Source of the DNA: Nitrosospira sp. Nl5
GTDB taxonomy: Bacteria > Pseudomonadota > Gammaproteobacteria > Burkholderiales > Nitrosomonadaceae
Assembly (NCBI RefSeq): GCF_900102495.1
Contig: NZ_FMVQ01000001.1
Span: forward strand, 372,001 to 436,000
Direction of reading: 5' to 3'
DNA: 64,000 nucleotides
A program made the position numbers and the translations under genes. Of the stretch, positions 23,347-32,801 are shown in pieces. Under the pieces are notes generated by a model, which worked only from the letters and a program-made list of their open reading frames with translations, made no database searches and was not told the DNA's origin. Numbering within the stretch: position 1 is the stretch's first letter; the number at the start of each line of letters is the position of its first letter.

Positions 23347-24471
23347 TCAAGCGACGTGGTTGGCGAGGATCTCCTGCCGCTTGGGTTTCAGTGCGGCAAG
23401 CAGTTTGTCGTAAGATGCCGCGAAAGCAGCCACGCCGTCATCCTGTAGTTTTCGGGTGATGGCATCCAGATCGATGCCGAGTTCCTGCAGCCGCGCGATA
23501 TCCGCTTCCGCTTGCGCAATATTTTCAGTCAGTGTTTCATGGACGTGGCCGTGATCGCGAAATGCGGCGAGGGTTTTTGGCGGCAAGGTATTGATGGTAT
23601 CAGGCCCGATCAATTGCTCCACGTAGAGCACGTCTGAATAAGCGGGATTCTTGGTGCCGGTGCTGCCCCACAGTGGGCGCTGTATGCGTGCGCCTTTGCT
23701 GCGCAACGCTGCAAACGGCTCGCCGTAGAATGTTTCCCGAAAGCGCTGGTAAGCCAGTTTGGCGTTGGCGATTGCGATCTTGCCGCGCAGGCCGAGCGCT
23801 GCGGGCGAACTGATTTTTTCCAGCAGGGGATCGACCACTCCATCGATGCGGCTGACAAAAAATGACGCCACCGAAACCGGCCACCGGGTTCCTTTGCCTC
23901 GTGACTCCGCTATGGCCCGCAGCCCGCCAATATAAGCCTGCGCCACGTCCGCATAGTGCTGGAGCGAAAACATCAAGGTCACGTTGATATTGATGCCTGC
24001 GGCGATCGACTGCGTAATTGCGGGAATACCGGGCGGGGTGGCGGGTATTTTTATCATCAGGTTGGGGCGCTGCACCGCATCCCATAGCCGCTTCGCTTCG
24101 GCGATAGTACCGGCCGTATCGTAGGCAAGATGTGGGGAGACTTCGAGGCTGACGTAGCCATCGCCACCGTCTGTTTCGTCGTAGACGGGCCGCAGGACGT
24201 CGGTAGCCATGCGAATATCGGCGACCGCCAGTGCTTCGAACAGGGCCTTGTCGGTTTGCCGCTCGTCGGCTCGCAGCACTTGGCGCAGCGCATTGTCGTA
24301 GCTATTGCCGTGAGCGATTGCTTGTTCGAAAATGGTTGGATTGCTGGTCACGCCGCGCAACTTGTCTTCGTTTACCAGCCGTTGCAATTCTCCGCTATTG
24401 ATGAGATCGCGGCTGATCGAATCCAGCCAGATGGATTGGCCGCACCGCAGGACCTGTTGTAATGGATTCAT
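23347..24471 (-). CDS. tal: Transaldolase (copy 2)
   Basis: A 374-residue enzyme starting at ATG 24471 after GGGAGATTAAACTAC. CGQSIWLDSISRDLI, LRGVTSNPTIFEQAI, the lysine segment LMIKIPATPPG and STGTKNPAYSDVLYVE are diagnostic. It is collinear with copy 1 at 3672-4802 but clearly divergent, so the two are old paralogues or one came by transfer. It lies just upstream of gnd on the same strand with about 150 bases between, so the two may be co-transcribed. Confidence 0.94.
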   Translation of the reverse strand: MNPLQQVLRCGQSIWLDSISRDLINSGELQRLVNEDKLRGVTSNPTIFEQAIAHGNSYDNALRQVLRADERQTDKALFEALAVADIRMATDVLRPVYDETDGGDGYVSLEVSPHLAYDTAGTIAEAKRLWDAVQRPNLMIKIPATPPGIPAITQSIAAGININVTLMFSLQHYADVAQAYIGGLRAIAESRGKGTRWPVSVASFFVSRIDGVVDPLLEKISSPAALGLRGKIAIANAKLAYQRFRETFYGEPFAALRSKGARIQRPLWGSTGTKNPAYSDVLYVEQLIGPDTINTLPPKTLAAFRDHGHVHETLTENIAQAEADIARLQELGIDLDAITRKLQDDGVAAFAASYDKLLAALKPKRQEILANHVA

Positions 24472-24823
24472 GTAGTTTAATCTCCCATGTTTGTCGTTAT
24501 GGATAAACAATCCAGGCGGAAAAAGGCATTTCCGCCTTTACGCCGTGACGCAACGAGTGGCCGGATTGAGTGACTGCATTCGCACCTGGCGGTGCGCTGC
24601 CGCGCTTAACGAAGTAAAGCACACTCTTATGACAATGCAAGCGCGCGATCATTCACATTGTTTGATAAGGGCTTTATACGCATTCGCGGTTTAGGGCTTA
24701 TGCCGAAATGATGGAGCAAGGGCATAATCCATCGAAACCATATAAAAAAGACATGCCAACCACGGAAATGGGGGGAGCACGGCGGGACAAGCGACCGCGG
24801 AGGGGTGCGGAAGCCGATTGATT
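24472..24823. other. 352-bp gap without a supported gene
   Basis: Upstream of the second transaldolase. Short frames here have no ribosome site or recognisable product. The region runs into the dispersed repeat that starts at 24824. Confidence 0.5.
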
Positions 24824-24992
24824 GATGGGTTGCGCTTCGCTTCACCCATCTACAAAGTTTCGTCATTCCCGCGAAAGCGGGAATCTACGGATTCTCGGTC
24901 GCCCGAATTCACCTACTGCAGAATGACGGCTGTTCCAGCCAGCGTCTGGATTCCCGCTTTCGCGGGAATGACAGGGTAAAGGGGAAGCAGGT
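24824..24992. repeat. Composite palindromic repeat, partial copy A
   Basis: It begins GATGGGTTGCGCTTCGC, includes CATTCCCGCGAAAGCGGGAA and its inverse TTCCCGCTTTCGCGGGAATG, and ends AAAGGGGAAGCAGGT. It has the same order of parts as copy B (30952-31188) but lacks the distal part containing TGCCTGCATAAAGAAAAA. Confidence 0.8.
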
Positions 24993-25037
24993 ATTTCGGA
25001 AGGAATGATGGCGAAATCTTGAAATAGCGGGAGCGTG

Positions 25038-25829
25038 CTAAAAATGATTTTTCCAGTCCCGAAGCGCCGCAAACACGCTGACAGGATCGGATAATGGCTT
25101 GCCCGTATAAACGCCGGCATTCCGGATGATTTCGGGCTGATCGCAACGCAGGAACGGATTGATGGCTTTTTCCATCCCGATTGTTGAGGGCAGGGTGGGA
25201 ATATTCTGTTTGCGCAATGCTTCGACGGCTATTTCGCGTTCGATCAATGCCTGGTTGCCGGGCTCGACCACCCTGGCAAAGCGGATATTGTTCAGCGTGT
25301 ATTCGTGACCGCAATAAACCTCGGTTTCCTTGGGCAAATCCGCCAGTTTCCGCAGCGAATCAACCATTTGTTGGGCGGTGCCCTCGAATAGCCGTCCGCA
25401 GCCGCAAGCAAACAGGGTATCACCACAAAACAGCAGGTTTGCGCCATAATACGCAATATGCCCGGCGGTATGCCCTGGAATATCCAGCGCCCTGAGGGTA
25501 AGCGAGAAGTCCGGGAGATAGGCGTTGCCCTCCTCGTTCTCATGGTCGGGGCATTCCTTCAGAGGGCGCGTGACGGTGGGAATGGATTCGCTTGCGGGGC
25601 CGTAAACCGGTACTGTAAATTCCCGCAGCAGCGCGGCGTTGCCTCCTACGTGGTCATTGTGGTGATGGGTGTTGAGAATGGCGACGAGTTTCAGTTCTTC
25701 CTGTTGCAGGTAGTCCAGCACGGGCGAGGCTTCGCCTGGATCGATCACGGCGGCGTGATAGTGATCACGGATCATCCAGATGTAATTGTCGGTGAAAGCG
25801 CGAATCGCAACGATATGCGGAATAGTCAT
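25038..25829 (-). CDS. gloB: Hydroxyacylglutathione hydrolase (glyoxalase II)
   Basis: A 263-residue binuclear-metal hydrolase that converts S-lactoylglutathione to lactate and glutathione. NTHHHNDHVGG is the metal site, with IPGHTAGH and FCGDTLFACGCGRLFEG following. It starts MTIPHIVAIRAFTDNYIW, typical of GloB. It is divergent from the methyltransferase/rnhA/dnaQ genes, an arrangement conserved in many Betaproteobacteria. Confidence 0.95.
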   Translation of the reverse strand: MTIPHIVAIRAFTDNYIWMIRDHYHAAVIDPGEASPVLDYLQQEELKLVAILNTHHHNDHVGGNAALLREFTVPVYGPASESIPTVTRPLKECPDHENEEGNAYLPDFSLTLRALDIPGHTAGHIAYYGANLLFCGDTLFACGCGRLFEGTAQQMVDSLRKLADLPKETEVYCGHEYTLNNIRFARVVEPGNQALIEREIAVEALRKQNIPTLPSTIGMEKAINPFLRCDQPEIIRNAGVYTGKPLSDPVSVFAALRDWKNHF

Positions 25830-26182
25830 GGCAGTTGCCGAATATGTTGTAGTGAGGAAGGTGATGAGGTGGGCTGGAGGAACAAATAAGTATTCATATT
25901 AGTCCATAATCCTAAATCCGTCAGTTGACCGCTCGTTTTTTAATTTAGTTGTAGTGATTCACAAAGATTTTTTATGTCACTTGACGTTCACAAATAAGGT
26001 GAGTTCGCTACAGGGCGGATTGCACGGTTTTTGCGGCACATGGCTGCGTTGCAACTCCTTGGAATGGAATGGCCATTCCGCGTCGTTGCGCCTTGTCCTG
26101 TACTCCAAAAACCGCACACTCCACCCTGTCCAAATGCCGGATTTAGGATAATTGAGTCCTTTTTGTCGTTTTGACGTGATAC
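25830..26182. promoter_or_regulatory. Divergent promoter region holding a large palindrome
   Basis: This 353-bp region separates gloB from the methyltransferase gene. The only strong structure is the 120-bp imperfect inverted repeat at 26010-26129. No ORF is supported. Confidence 0.5.
26010..26129. repeat. 120-bp imperfect inverted repeat
   Basis: The left end ACAGGGCGGATTGCACGGTT is the inverse of the right end with few mismatches, and inner arms containing GTTGCAACTCCTTGGAATGG and AATGGCCATTCC are also inverted. The whole element could fold into one long hairpin. It has no coding capacity and looks like a MITE or REP-type cluster. Confidence 0.7.
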
Positions 26183-26971
26183 ATGCCAACAAAAAATAAG
26201 CCGGAATGGTTTGATACTTGCCTGGGCCAGTATTTGCTGGAGCGGGAGCAAAGCCATTTCGATCAAGCCGTGGGCGATGTGTTCGGCTACAATGCCATGC
26301 AGGTCGGGTTTCCCCAATATGATTTTTTGCGTGCCAATCGCATGCCGTTGCAGTTTTGCGCGGCAATCGAGGAAGGGGCGGCGGTGCGAGCGGCCCCTGA
26401 CTTTCTGCCGATTGAAACGAACAGTATCGACCTGGTGCTGCTGCCTCACGTCCTCGAATTCAGTACCAATCCACATCAGATTCTGCGCGAGGTGCAGCGG
26501 GTGCTGATGCCCGAGGGCCACGTCATTGTCTGCGGCTTTAATCCCCGCAGCCTTTGGGGCGTGCGGGGATTTTTCGGTTCGACGGAGGACAAATTTCCCT
26601 GGCGAGGTAATTTCATTTCGCTGCCGCGGCTCAAGGATTGGCTGACGTTGCTGGACTTCGAAATTACCAAAGACCAGTTATGCTGCTACGCGCCCCCATT
26701 CAGTCAGGAAAAATGGCTGAAGCGGTTTAACTTCATGGAAGCTGCCGGTGATCGGTGGTGGCCGTTTTCCGGCGGCATCTATTTCCTGACGGCTGTCAAG
26801 CGCGTGCATGGAATGCGTGTCATCAAGCCCGAATGGAAAAAGGTGCGCGCAGCCAGGAAAGGCATGGCGCCGGTTGCGCAAAAGCTCGGCGGCAACGCGT
26901 CGGGGAAAGAACAGCGGCAGGCAGCGCGCAGCGAGACCACCGTGAAAACCGTAGCGCAGGGCCGAAAGTAA
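26183..26971 (+). CDS. SAM-dependent methyltransferase (type 11-like)
   Basis: A 262-residue protein. The central part [20 protein letters not shown] with [29 protein letters not shown] has the late motifs of the class I fold, where the LVLLPHVLE strand and the 'L-pgG-lii' strand are conserved. The usual glycine-rich motif I is weakly preserved in the first hundred residues. The C-terminal tail is basic. It lies between gloB and rnhA, where such a gene is common in Betaproteobacteria; the substrate is unknown. Confidence 0.82.
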   Translation: MPTKNKPEWFDTCLGQYLLEREQSHFDQAVGDVFGYNAMQVGFPQYDFLRANRMPLQFCAAIEEGAAVRAAPDFLPIETNSIDLVLLPHVLEFSTNPHQILREVQRVLMPEGHVIVCGFNPRSLWGVRGFFGSTEDKFPWRGNFISLPRLKDWLTLLDFEITKDQLCCYAPPFSQEKWLKRFNFMEAAGDRWWPFSGGIYFLTAVKRVHGMRVIKPEWKKVRAARKGMAPVAQKLGGNASGKEQRQAARSETTVKTVAQGRK

Positions 26972-26973
26972 AG

Positions 26974-27444
26974 GTGAAAGCAAAGCGTGGGCCTGTGGAA
27001 ATATTTACCGATGGAGCATGCAAGGGTAATCCGGGCATTGGCGGCTGGGGCGCGCTGCTGCAATACAACGGGCATACGCGGGAATTGTGGGGCGGCGAGA
27101 AACTGACGACCAATAACCGCATGGAGCTGCTTGCGGTGATCCGCGCGCTGGAAGCACTGACAAAGCCATGCGACGTGCGGCTGCACACCGACTCCCAATA
27201 TGTGCAAAAGGGCATCAGCGAATGGATTCATTCCTGGAAAAAACGCGATTGGCGCACCGCCGGTAAGAAACCCGTAAAAAATGATGATCTATGGAAGGAA
27301 CTCGATCTGTTGACACAACGCCACCGGATAGAATGGTTCTGGGTGCGCGGTCATTCCGGCCACGACGGCAACGAACAGGCAGATAAGTTGGCAAATCGCG
27401 GCGTGCAATCCGTGTTGGAGGCTTCCGTGCTGGCGAAGGGATAG
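26974..27444 (+). CDS. rnhA: Ribonuclease HI
   Basis: A 156-residue enzyme that cleaves RNA in RNA-DNA hybrids. The start chosen is GTG 26974, two bases after the methyltransferase stop; it gives the usual length, whereas the longer frame to 26755 only reads over the neighbour. [12 protein letters not shown] holds the first Asp, [11 protein letters not shown] the Glu, LHTDSQYV the second Asp, and [12 protein letters not shown] the last. A downstream gap of 84 bases leads to dnaQ. Confidence 0.95.
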   Translation: MKAKRGPVEIFTDGACKGNPGIGGWGALLQYNGHTRELWGGEKLTTNNRMELLAVIRALEALTKPCDVRLHTDSQYVQKGISEWIHSWKKRDWRTAGKKPVKNDDLWKELDLLTQRHRIEWFWVRGHSGHDGNEQADKLANRGVQSVLEASVLAKG

Positions 27445-27528
27445 AAAGCGAGAAATTAGAAGAACATAGGCGAAATTGGATCGCTTTAGCGACAGAAGCA
27501 TGTTGTGAAACGAATAGGATATCAATCC

Positions 27529-28359
27529 ATGCGCCAGATTTTTATTGACACAGAAACTACGGGTCTGGAACCCAGGCTCGGCCATCGCATTATTGAAATT
27601 GCAGCGGTGGAAATGCTGAGCCGAAGGCTGACGGGCCGCCGCTTTCATCGCTATCTGAATCCGGAGCGGGAGAGCGAGGATGGCGCGTTGCAGGTTCACG
27701 GGTTGACCACGGAATTTCTCCAGGATAAGCCGAAATTCCGCGACGTCGTGACTGAATTACTGGACTTTGTTGAGGGGGCGGAGCTCATCATGCACAACGC
27801 CGCTTTTGACGTGGCGTTTCTCGATCATGAGTTGGGATTGGCCGAGTTGCAGCCATTGAGCGAATATTGCCACTCGGTCACCGATACCTTAAAAATGGCC
27901 AAGGATTTGCATCCCGGCAAAAGGAATAATCTGGACACCCTGTGTGAACGTTATGAGGTGGATAACTCCAGGCGTACCTTGCACGGCGCGTTACTGGACG
28001 CGGAACTGCTGGCGGAAGTCTATCTCGCCATGACGCGGGGCCAGGACAGCCTCCTGATTGAACTGGAAGCCTGGCCCGCGCTGGATACGGTGGCCAGCCT
28101 GGGTGACTTGCAACTGGTCGTATTGCCTGCCAGCGATGATGAACTTGCAGCCCACACGCAGCAGCTGGAAATGATCGAACGCGAAAGCAAGGGCAAGTGC
28201 TTATGGAAGCGGCTGGAAGCGGAAACAATGGCAGAGGCGGTTATGGACGGCGCCGTGATCGTGGAGTTCGTGGAGAACGCCAAGATCACAATTGATGAGC
28301 CGGTACGGCAGCCCGGTGAAGCGTTGGGCGGGCCGACAAGCGCGAGCGCAGGCCGCTAA
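27529..28359 (+). CDS. dnaQ: DNA polymerase III epsilon subunit (3'-5' exonuclease)
   Basis: A 276-residue protein starting at ATG 27529 (MRQIFIDTETTGLEP); an in-frame GTG at 27505 adds eight residues without support. The DEDDh exonuclease motifs are present: FIDTETTG, HNAAFDVAFLDHE and HGALLDAELLAEVY. The C-terminal part that binds the alpha subunit follows. It provides proofreading. Its end overlaps the convergent radical SAM gene by four bases. Confidence 0.95.
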   Translation: MRQIFIDTETTGLEPRLGHRIIEIAAVEMLSRRLTGRRFHRYLNPERESEDGALQVHGLTTEFLQDKPKFRDVVTELLDFVEGAELIMHNAAFDVAFLDHELGLAELQPLSEYCHSVTDTLKMAKDLHPGKRNNLDTLCERYEVDNSRRTLHGALLDAELLAEVYLAMTRGQDSLLIELEAWPALDTVASLGDLQLVVLPASDDELAAHTQQLEMIERESKGKCLWKRLEAETMAEAVMDGAVIVEFVENAKITIDEPVRQPGEALGGPTSASAGR

Positions 28360-29630
28360 AACAGCTCGAACTGTCCGTCCGGATTCCCTACCTTGCCGGT
28401 TTTTTTTCGCCTCCCCGTAGGGGCAGACGTCGATATTGCCGCCGGTGTTATCGCTGAAGGCGTTATCCTCGGGGCAACTGAAGGCGGACGGAAACGCGAC
28501 GTATCCAGCGCCCTGAAGCGGCCCGAGCGCACTTCCATGCCGAGACGCGCGACTGCTTTTTCAAAGCGCTGGCGGATCATATCGGCCCATACCCCTTCGC
28601 CATGCATGCGCTTGCCGAAGGTAGCGTCATAGTCCTTGCCGCCGCGCATATCTCGCACCCGGTTCATGACGCGCTGTGCCCGATCAGGGAAGTGCGCTTC
28701 CAGCCACTGCCGGAACAGCGGGCTCACTTCCCAGGGCAGGCGCAGCACCACATAGCTCGCATTGATGGCCCCGGCTTCCGCCGCTGCCGCCATCACCCGC
28801 TCCAGATCGGGCTCGGTAACGAAAGGAATCACCGGCGCTATGCTGACTCCGACCGGAATGCCGGCGTCAGTCAAAGTGCGGATCGTGCGCAAGCGGCGCG
28901 CCGGGGCTGCTGCGCGCGGCTCCAAGGTGCGTGCTACTGTGTGGTCGAGCGTGGTGAGCGTTACGGCAACCGCGGTCTGCCGCTTGGACGCCATCTCCGC
29001 CAGCAGATCGATGTCGCGCTCGATCAGGGAAGACTTGGTAATCAGTACCACCGGGTGCTCGCACGCATGCAGCACTTCCAGCACGCGGCGCGTCAACCGC
29101 AATCCGCGCTCGCACGGCTGGTAGGCATCGGTGTTGACGCCGAGCGCAATCGGCTCCGGCACATGGGATTTTTTCGCCAGTTCATGCCGCAGTAATTCCG
29201 GCGCATTCACCTTGGCAAAGATTTTGCTCTCGAAATCCAGCCCCGGCGACAGGCCAAGATAACTGTGAGTGGGGCGGGCGAAGCAATAGATACAGCCGTG
29301 CTCGCAGCCACGATAGGGATTGAGCGACACGCTGAACGGCACATCGGGAGATTGATTGCGGCTTAAAATGGATTTGGCGCGCTCTTCGATTACCTGCGTT
29401 TTCAAGGCGGGGGCATTATCCGCTTCCATATTTTCATCCGCATTGGCATCCGCCTCGGTATCTGCTTCTCCGCTATTGTGCGACCAGCCATCGTCGATAT
29501 CCTCTCGTGCCAGCACTTCATAGCGGCCTTGCAGATTTGACACCGCGCCCCGCCCTTTTTGCGCTTTCAGAGGCGGCTGCACAAATGGCGGCCGCGCTTC
29601 CCGCTCTATATCGGAATTATCTTCAGACAT
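28356..29630 (-). CDS. PA0069-family radical SAM protein
   Basis: A 424-residue protein. SLNPYRGCEHGCIYCFARPTH contains the radical-SAM C-x3-C-x2-C cluster, and GLSPGLDFESKIFAKVNAPE and LGVNTDAYQP follow, as in the SplB-related PA0069 family. An N-terminal polar extension of about 100 residues, rich in D and E, and a Ser/Thr/Pro-rich basic tail are poorly conserved. The substrate is unknown; a nucleic-acid-related role is only inferred from the relation to spore photoproduct lyase. Confidence 0.9.
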   Translation of the reverse strand: MSEDNSDIEREARPPFVQPPLKAQKGRGAVSNLQGRYEVLAREDIDDGWSHNSGEADTEADANADENMEADNAPALKTQVIEERAKSILSRNQSPDVPFSVSLNPYRGCEHGCIYCFARPTHSYLGLSPGLDFESKIFAKVNAPELLRHELAKKSHVPEPIALGVNTDAYQPCERGLRLTRRVLEVLHACEHPVVLITKSSLIERDIDLLAEMASKRQTAVAVTLTTLDHTVARTLEPRAAAPARRLRTIRTLTDAGIPVGVSIAPVIPFVTEPDLERVMAAAAEAGAINASYVVLRLPWEVSPLFRQWLEAHFPDRAQRVMNRVRDMRGGKDYDATFGKRMHGEGVWADMIRQRFEKAVARLGMEVRSGRFRALDTSRFRPPSVAPRITPSAITPAAISTSAPTGRRKKTGKVGNPDGQFELF

Positions 29631-29986
29631 GATGTGTTCGCATATGCTGTTGTAGAGAGAAGGTCTCAGAATGCCGAAGGGAGCTCAAGTGAAACAATGG
29701 AGCATCGCAAGGTAAGGGTATCACGGCGATGCTGGGAACGGAATTGCCGGGGCCGCTTCGCTCACTTATCAGTATTCGTGAGTCGAGGAGCCAGTGCCGC
29801 GAGAGTATCGTGTTGACACATTAATATGGTGAGCGTAAATTTTTGGCGAGAACTGCCGCATGCAATGAGGCCTGCAAGGTCTGTTCGTTAAAATGCTACC
29901 GTGCCGCTGATGGAAGTATTAAGAGCACAGCAATATGTATTCCGGGCGCAGCAATACGGCGTTGCGGGTTAACTTCGAGGCAATTC

Positions 29987-30808
29987 ATGGCTATTGCGTT
30001 TGATCGCGGTTATTACAAGCAGCCGTTCGCCAGGCTGGTCGCCGAGTACCCGGCGGAAGACGTGTATCCCAGCGCTGACTTTCGGGTGGAATGGGGGCCG
30101 GTTTTTCATCGTGGGCGGTTGGATGGAAGCGCCCGTGTTCTCATCATTGGCCAGGACCCCGCGCAGCACGAGGCCATCGCACGGCGAGTTCTCGTCGGCA
30201 CGGCGGGCAAACGCGCCCAAGGTCTCCTGAAGCGCCTGAGTATTACGCGAAGCTACGTTTTCATCAACACGTTCCTCTACAGCGTGTATGGCCAGGGCGG
30301 CGGGAACAGGCATATTGCAAACGCTGCGATTGCGGCCTACCGCAACCGCTGGATTGCGGCGATTCTGAAGCGCGGCTCCATCGAAGCGGTAGTGGCCTTC
30401 GGCGGACTCGCCAATACGGCGTGGCAGGATTGGCTAGCATCTTCCGCCGCTGCGGGGCATGCTCCATTGCCATTCCGTCACCTGACGCACCCGACCTGGC
30501 CGGAAAGTTCCGCCCGCACCAATGCGGAGCGGCAGGCAGCGGTGACGAAACTGCTTGAGAACTGGAACGATGGACTGCGAGCGCTCAAACCCGTCATTCA
30601 GCAGCCGGATGTGGCAGGTGCGCTTGAATTGTATGGAACAGCTTTTGTCCCCGGCGATCTGCCGGACATCCTTCCGGATGATTTGCCGCCAGGCCTGCCG
30701 GCATGGATGCGCACCGAGGAAGGCTGGGCGGACCGAAAAGGCGAAACGTTACTGGAGAAACGCAGAACCATCGTCGTGCGTGTGCCCAAGGGCGTGCTTC
30801 CAGATTAA
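29987..30808 (+). CDS. Uracil-DNA glycosylase superfamily protein
   Basis: A 273-residue protein starting at ATG 29987 after TTCGAGGCAATTC; the frame extends to 29843 but that part has no similarity. ARVLIIGQDPAQHEAIARR matches the motif 1 region (G-x-D-P), and the C-terminal FRHLTHPTWP matches the motif 2 His-Pro. This suggests a base-excision-like fold, although the catalytic details of motif 1 differ from UNG. The acidic, Pro-rich tail is not part of the domain. Confidence 0.75.
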   Translation: MAIAFDRGYYKQPFARLVAEYPAEDVYPSADFRVEWGPVFHRGRLDGSARVLIIGQDPAQHEAIARRVLVGTAGKRAQGLLKRLSITRSYVFINTFLYSVYGQGGGNRHIANAAIAAYRNRWIAAILKRGSIEAVVAFGGLANTAWQDWLASSAAAGHAPLPFRHLTHPTWPESSARTNAERQAAVTKLLENWNDGLRALKPVIQQPDVAGALELYGTAFVPGDLPDILPDDLPPGLPAWMRTEEGWADRKGETLLEKRRTIVVRVPKGVLPD

Positions 30809-30871
30809 CGCGTTAGCATATATTTCATTCTTGTATATCCATGAATCATTCCCGGTTCGAGGATTATGTAG

Positions 30872-31188
30872 GATGGGTAAAGCATAGCGTAACCCATCAA
30901 GCGCGCAATATTCATTGCTGGTCGCCGGCAGCATCAACGCAGCGTTTTTGCGATGGGTTGCGCTTTGCCCCACACCATCCTACAAAGCTTCGTCATTCCC
31001 GCGAAAGCAGGAATCTAGCCGCTGACGGGAACAGGCCGGCATCCTGCAGTGGGTGAATTCGGGCAACCGAAACCCATGATTCCCGCTTTCGCGGGAATGA
31101 CAGGGTAAAGGGGGGAAGTAGGTGTAGGGAATGTGCCTGCATAAAGAAAAAAATCAAAAATATTGTTGACAGTGAACAGAGTATCCAC
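30872..31188. repeat. Composite palindromic repeat, full copy B, with an extra GATGGGT hairpin
   Basis: The repeat proper is 30952-31188: GATGGGTTGCGCTTTGCC, a TTCCCGCGAAAGC palindrome pair, CAGGGTAAAGGGG, then TGCCTGCATAAAGAAAAAAA and GTATCCAC. It matches copy C at 52818-53048 in inverse orientation over its whole length. A hairpin GATGGGTAAAGC-GTAACCCATC at 30872-30898 precedes it. The region fills the 412-bp gap before the amidohydrolase gene. Confidence 0.85.
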
Positions 31189-31220
31189 GAAAAACGTATA
31201 GAGCGTATATTGGTTGGCCT

Positions 31221-32786
31221 ATGAGCCTGGTCCTTGCCGGTCGAATTGTTCCGCTAAGCCGTGACACGAAAGTGGCGCGCAGCGAGACTGCGAGTTTCCA
31301 GGGCAAGGTATGGATTGGCGATGACGGGCGCATTGCCGCCGTGACGAAAGGTACAAGGGGTTCCAGGCAAGATCCTGCCGGGTTCGAAACCGCACCGGTG
31401 GTTGATGCCGGCAACGATCTTGTCGTTCCCGGATTTATCGATTTGCATAGCCATCTCGCCTATGCGACGCTTCCCCTCTGGGTCGAGCCCGGCCGCACTG
31501 AGCCATTCCTCCATCACAATACCTGGCCCACGCGCCCGACCTATCCCGAAAGCATAACGTGGCCCGCGTACGCATTTATCGAGGCGGCGCCGGCGGAACT
31601 GCTGGCTTATGCCGAGATCCGTGCGCTGATTGGCGGCACCACCAGCATCCAGGGCTCGCCGCCCAGCAATCGTCCGCTTGATGGCTGGCTGGTGCGCAAT
31701 ATAGAGGATGAAACCTTGCGGGGTGAGGTCGGACGCCACCAGATACTGGCGTCGACACTCACGCTCAAATCGGAGCAGCTCGGCGAGCGGGCAACCCGCA
31801 TGCGCCAGGGTGCGACGTTCATTTACCATTGTGCCGAGGGCCGTCCGGGCTCGATCGCTCAGCGGGAGTATCTCGCGACCCGTACCGCCGGATGCTTGCA
31901 GCGCGAGCTGGTCGCAATTCACACCAATGCCGTCGATCCCGCAGCCTATGGTACGTGGCAGGAACCGGGCGCGATTGTCTGGTCGCCTTTTTCGAACCTG
32001 TGGCTGTACGGCACAACGACCGATGTCCCAGCGGCGCTGGCGCGTGGGATCACGCTGTGCGTGGGCTCCGACTGGGGGCCGTCCGGAACGCGAAACGTGC
32101 TCGGCGAACTGAAGGTTGCTTCCCTGGTGAGTGAAGCGAAGGGATGGGGACTTGCGCCCCTCGATCTCGTTAAAATGATTACCGCCAATCCGGGCGATGT
32201 ACTTGCCCGGGCGTGGCAGCGCCAAGCCGGCCGCCTGCAACCCGGCGCGCTGGGGGATGTCGCCGTGATCGCGGCCGGTGCAAAAGGCGGGGCCAGAGGT
32301 GACCCCTTCAAGACAATTCTCCATGCTACCGAAGCCGACGTGCGGCTGGTGGTGGTGGACGGGCGGCCGCTGTACGGGACCAAAGAACTCATGGAGCAGG
32401 CCGGCGCGACGCGAACCAGCGAGATCAGCCTTGGTGGACAGCCATGCCGGCTCGCCCTCACCAGGTTCGATGCCGCCAGGCAGCCCTGGTCCTTTAAAGA
32501 TATTCTCAAGCGGCTCGAAGAAGTCCGGGACGACCCAAAGACGGCAATCGAGAATTCACGCCGCCGCGCATTTGCGGCGGTTCGCGCCGGCGGCGCGCCA
32601 CCGCTGCGCTTGGCTCTGGACATGCCTACCGGCCGGGTGCCGGTGGGCGGCCTGCCAAAAAATCTGGGAACGATTGTTGTCCCGCCGATCCAGCCACTCA
32701 TGCACGAGCGCGCTTTTTTTTCCTCGATTCCCGGACGGGGGTTCCACGGCGGGCTGCTTGACGGATTGGCGGATTTTTATGCATAG
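31221..32786 (+). CDS. Amidohydrolase-family protein
   Basis: A 521-residue protein of the metal-dependent amidohydrolase superfamily. VVPGFIDLHSHLAY holds the metal-binding H76-x-H78, IHTNAV the later His, and LCVGSDWGPSG the Asp. GALGDVAVI and the N-terminal VDAGNDLVVPG are also typical. The C-terminal 130 residues extend beyond the usual barrel. Substrate is unknown. The gene is 15 bases before an S41 peptidase gene, implying one transcript and a shared pathway. Confidence 0.85.
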   Translation: MSLVLAGRIVPLSRDTKVARSETASFQGKVWIGDDGRIAAVTKGTRGSRQDPAGFETAPVVDAGNDLVVPGFIDLHSHLAYATLPLWVEPGRTEPFLHHNTWPTRPTYPESITWPAYAFIEAAPAELLAYAEIRALIGGTTSIQGSPPSNRPLDGWLVRNIEDETLRGEVGRHQILASTLTLKSEQLGERATRMRQGATFIYHCAEGRPGSIAQREYLATRTAGCLQRELVAIHTNAVDPAAYGTWQEPGAIVWSPFSNLWLYGTTTDVPAALARGITLCVGSDWGPSGTRNVLGELKVASLVSEAKGWGLAPLDLVKMITANPGDVLARAWQRQAGRLQPGALGDVAVIAAGAKGGARGDPFKTILHATEADVRLVVVDGRPLYGTKELMEQAGATRTSEISLGGQPCRLALTRFDAARQPWSFKDILKRLEEVRDDPKTAIENSRRRAFAAVRAGGAPPLRLALDMPTGRVPVGGLPKNLGTIVVPPIQPLMHERAFFSSIPGRGFHGGLLDGLADFYA

Positions 32787-32801
32787 AAATTCTCGTTACC
32801 G

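Noticed and set aside
30872-31188. CRISPR array suspected from repeated GC-rich palindromes
   Set aside because: The palindromes are one inverted pair, not evenly spaced direct repeats with unique spacers, and there are no cas genes.
31160-31205. Outward promoter in composite repeat copy B
   Set aside because: TTGACA is present, but no acceptable -10 element lies 16-18 bases downstream.
31254-32324. 356-codon antisense ORF over the amidohydrolase gene
   Set aside because: The amidohydrolase motifs on the plus strand are clear; the antisense frame has no signal.
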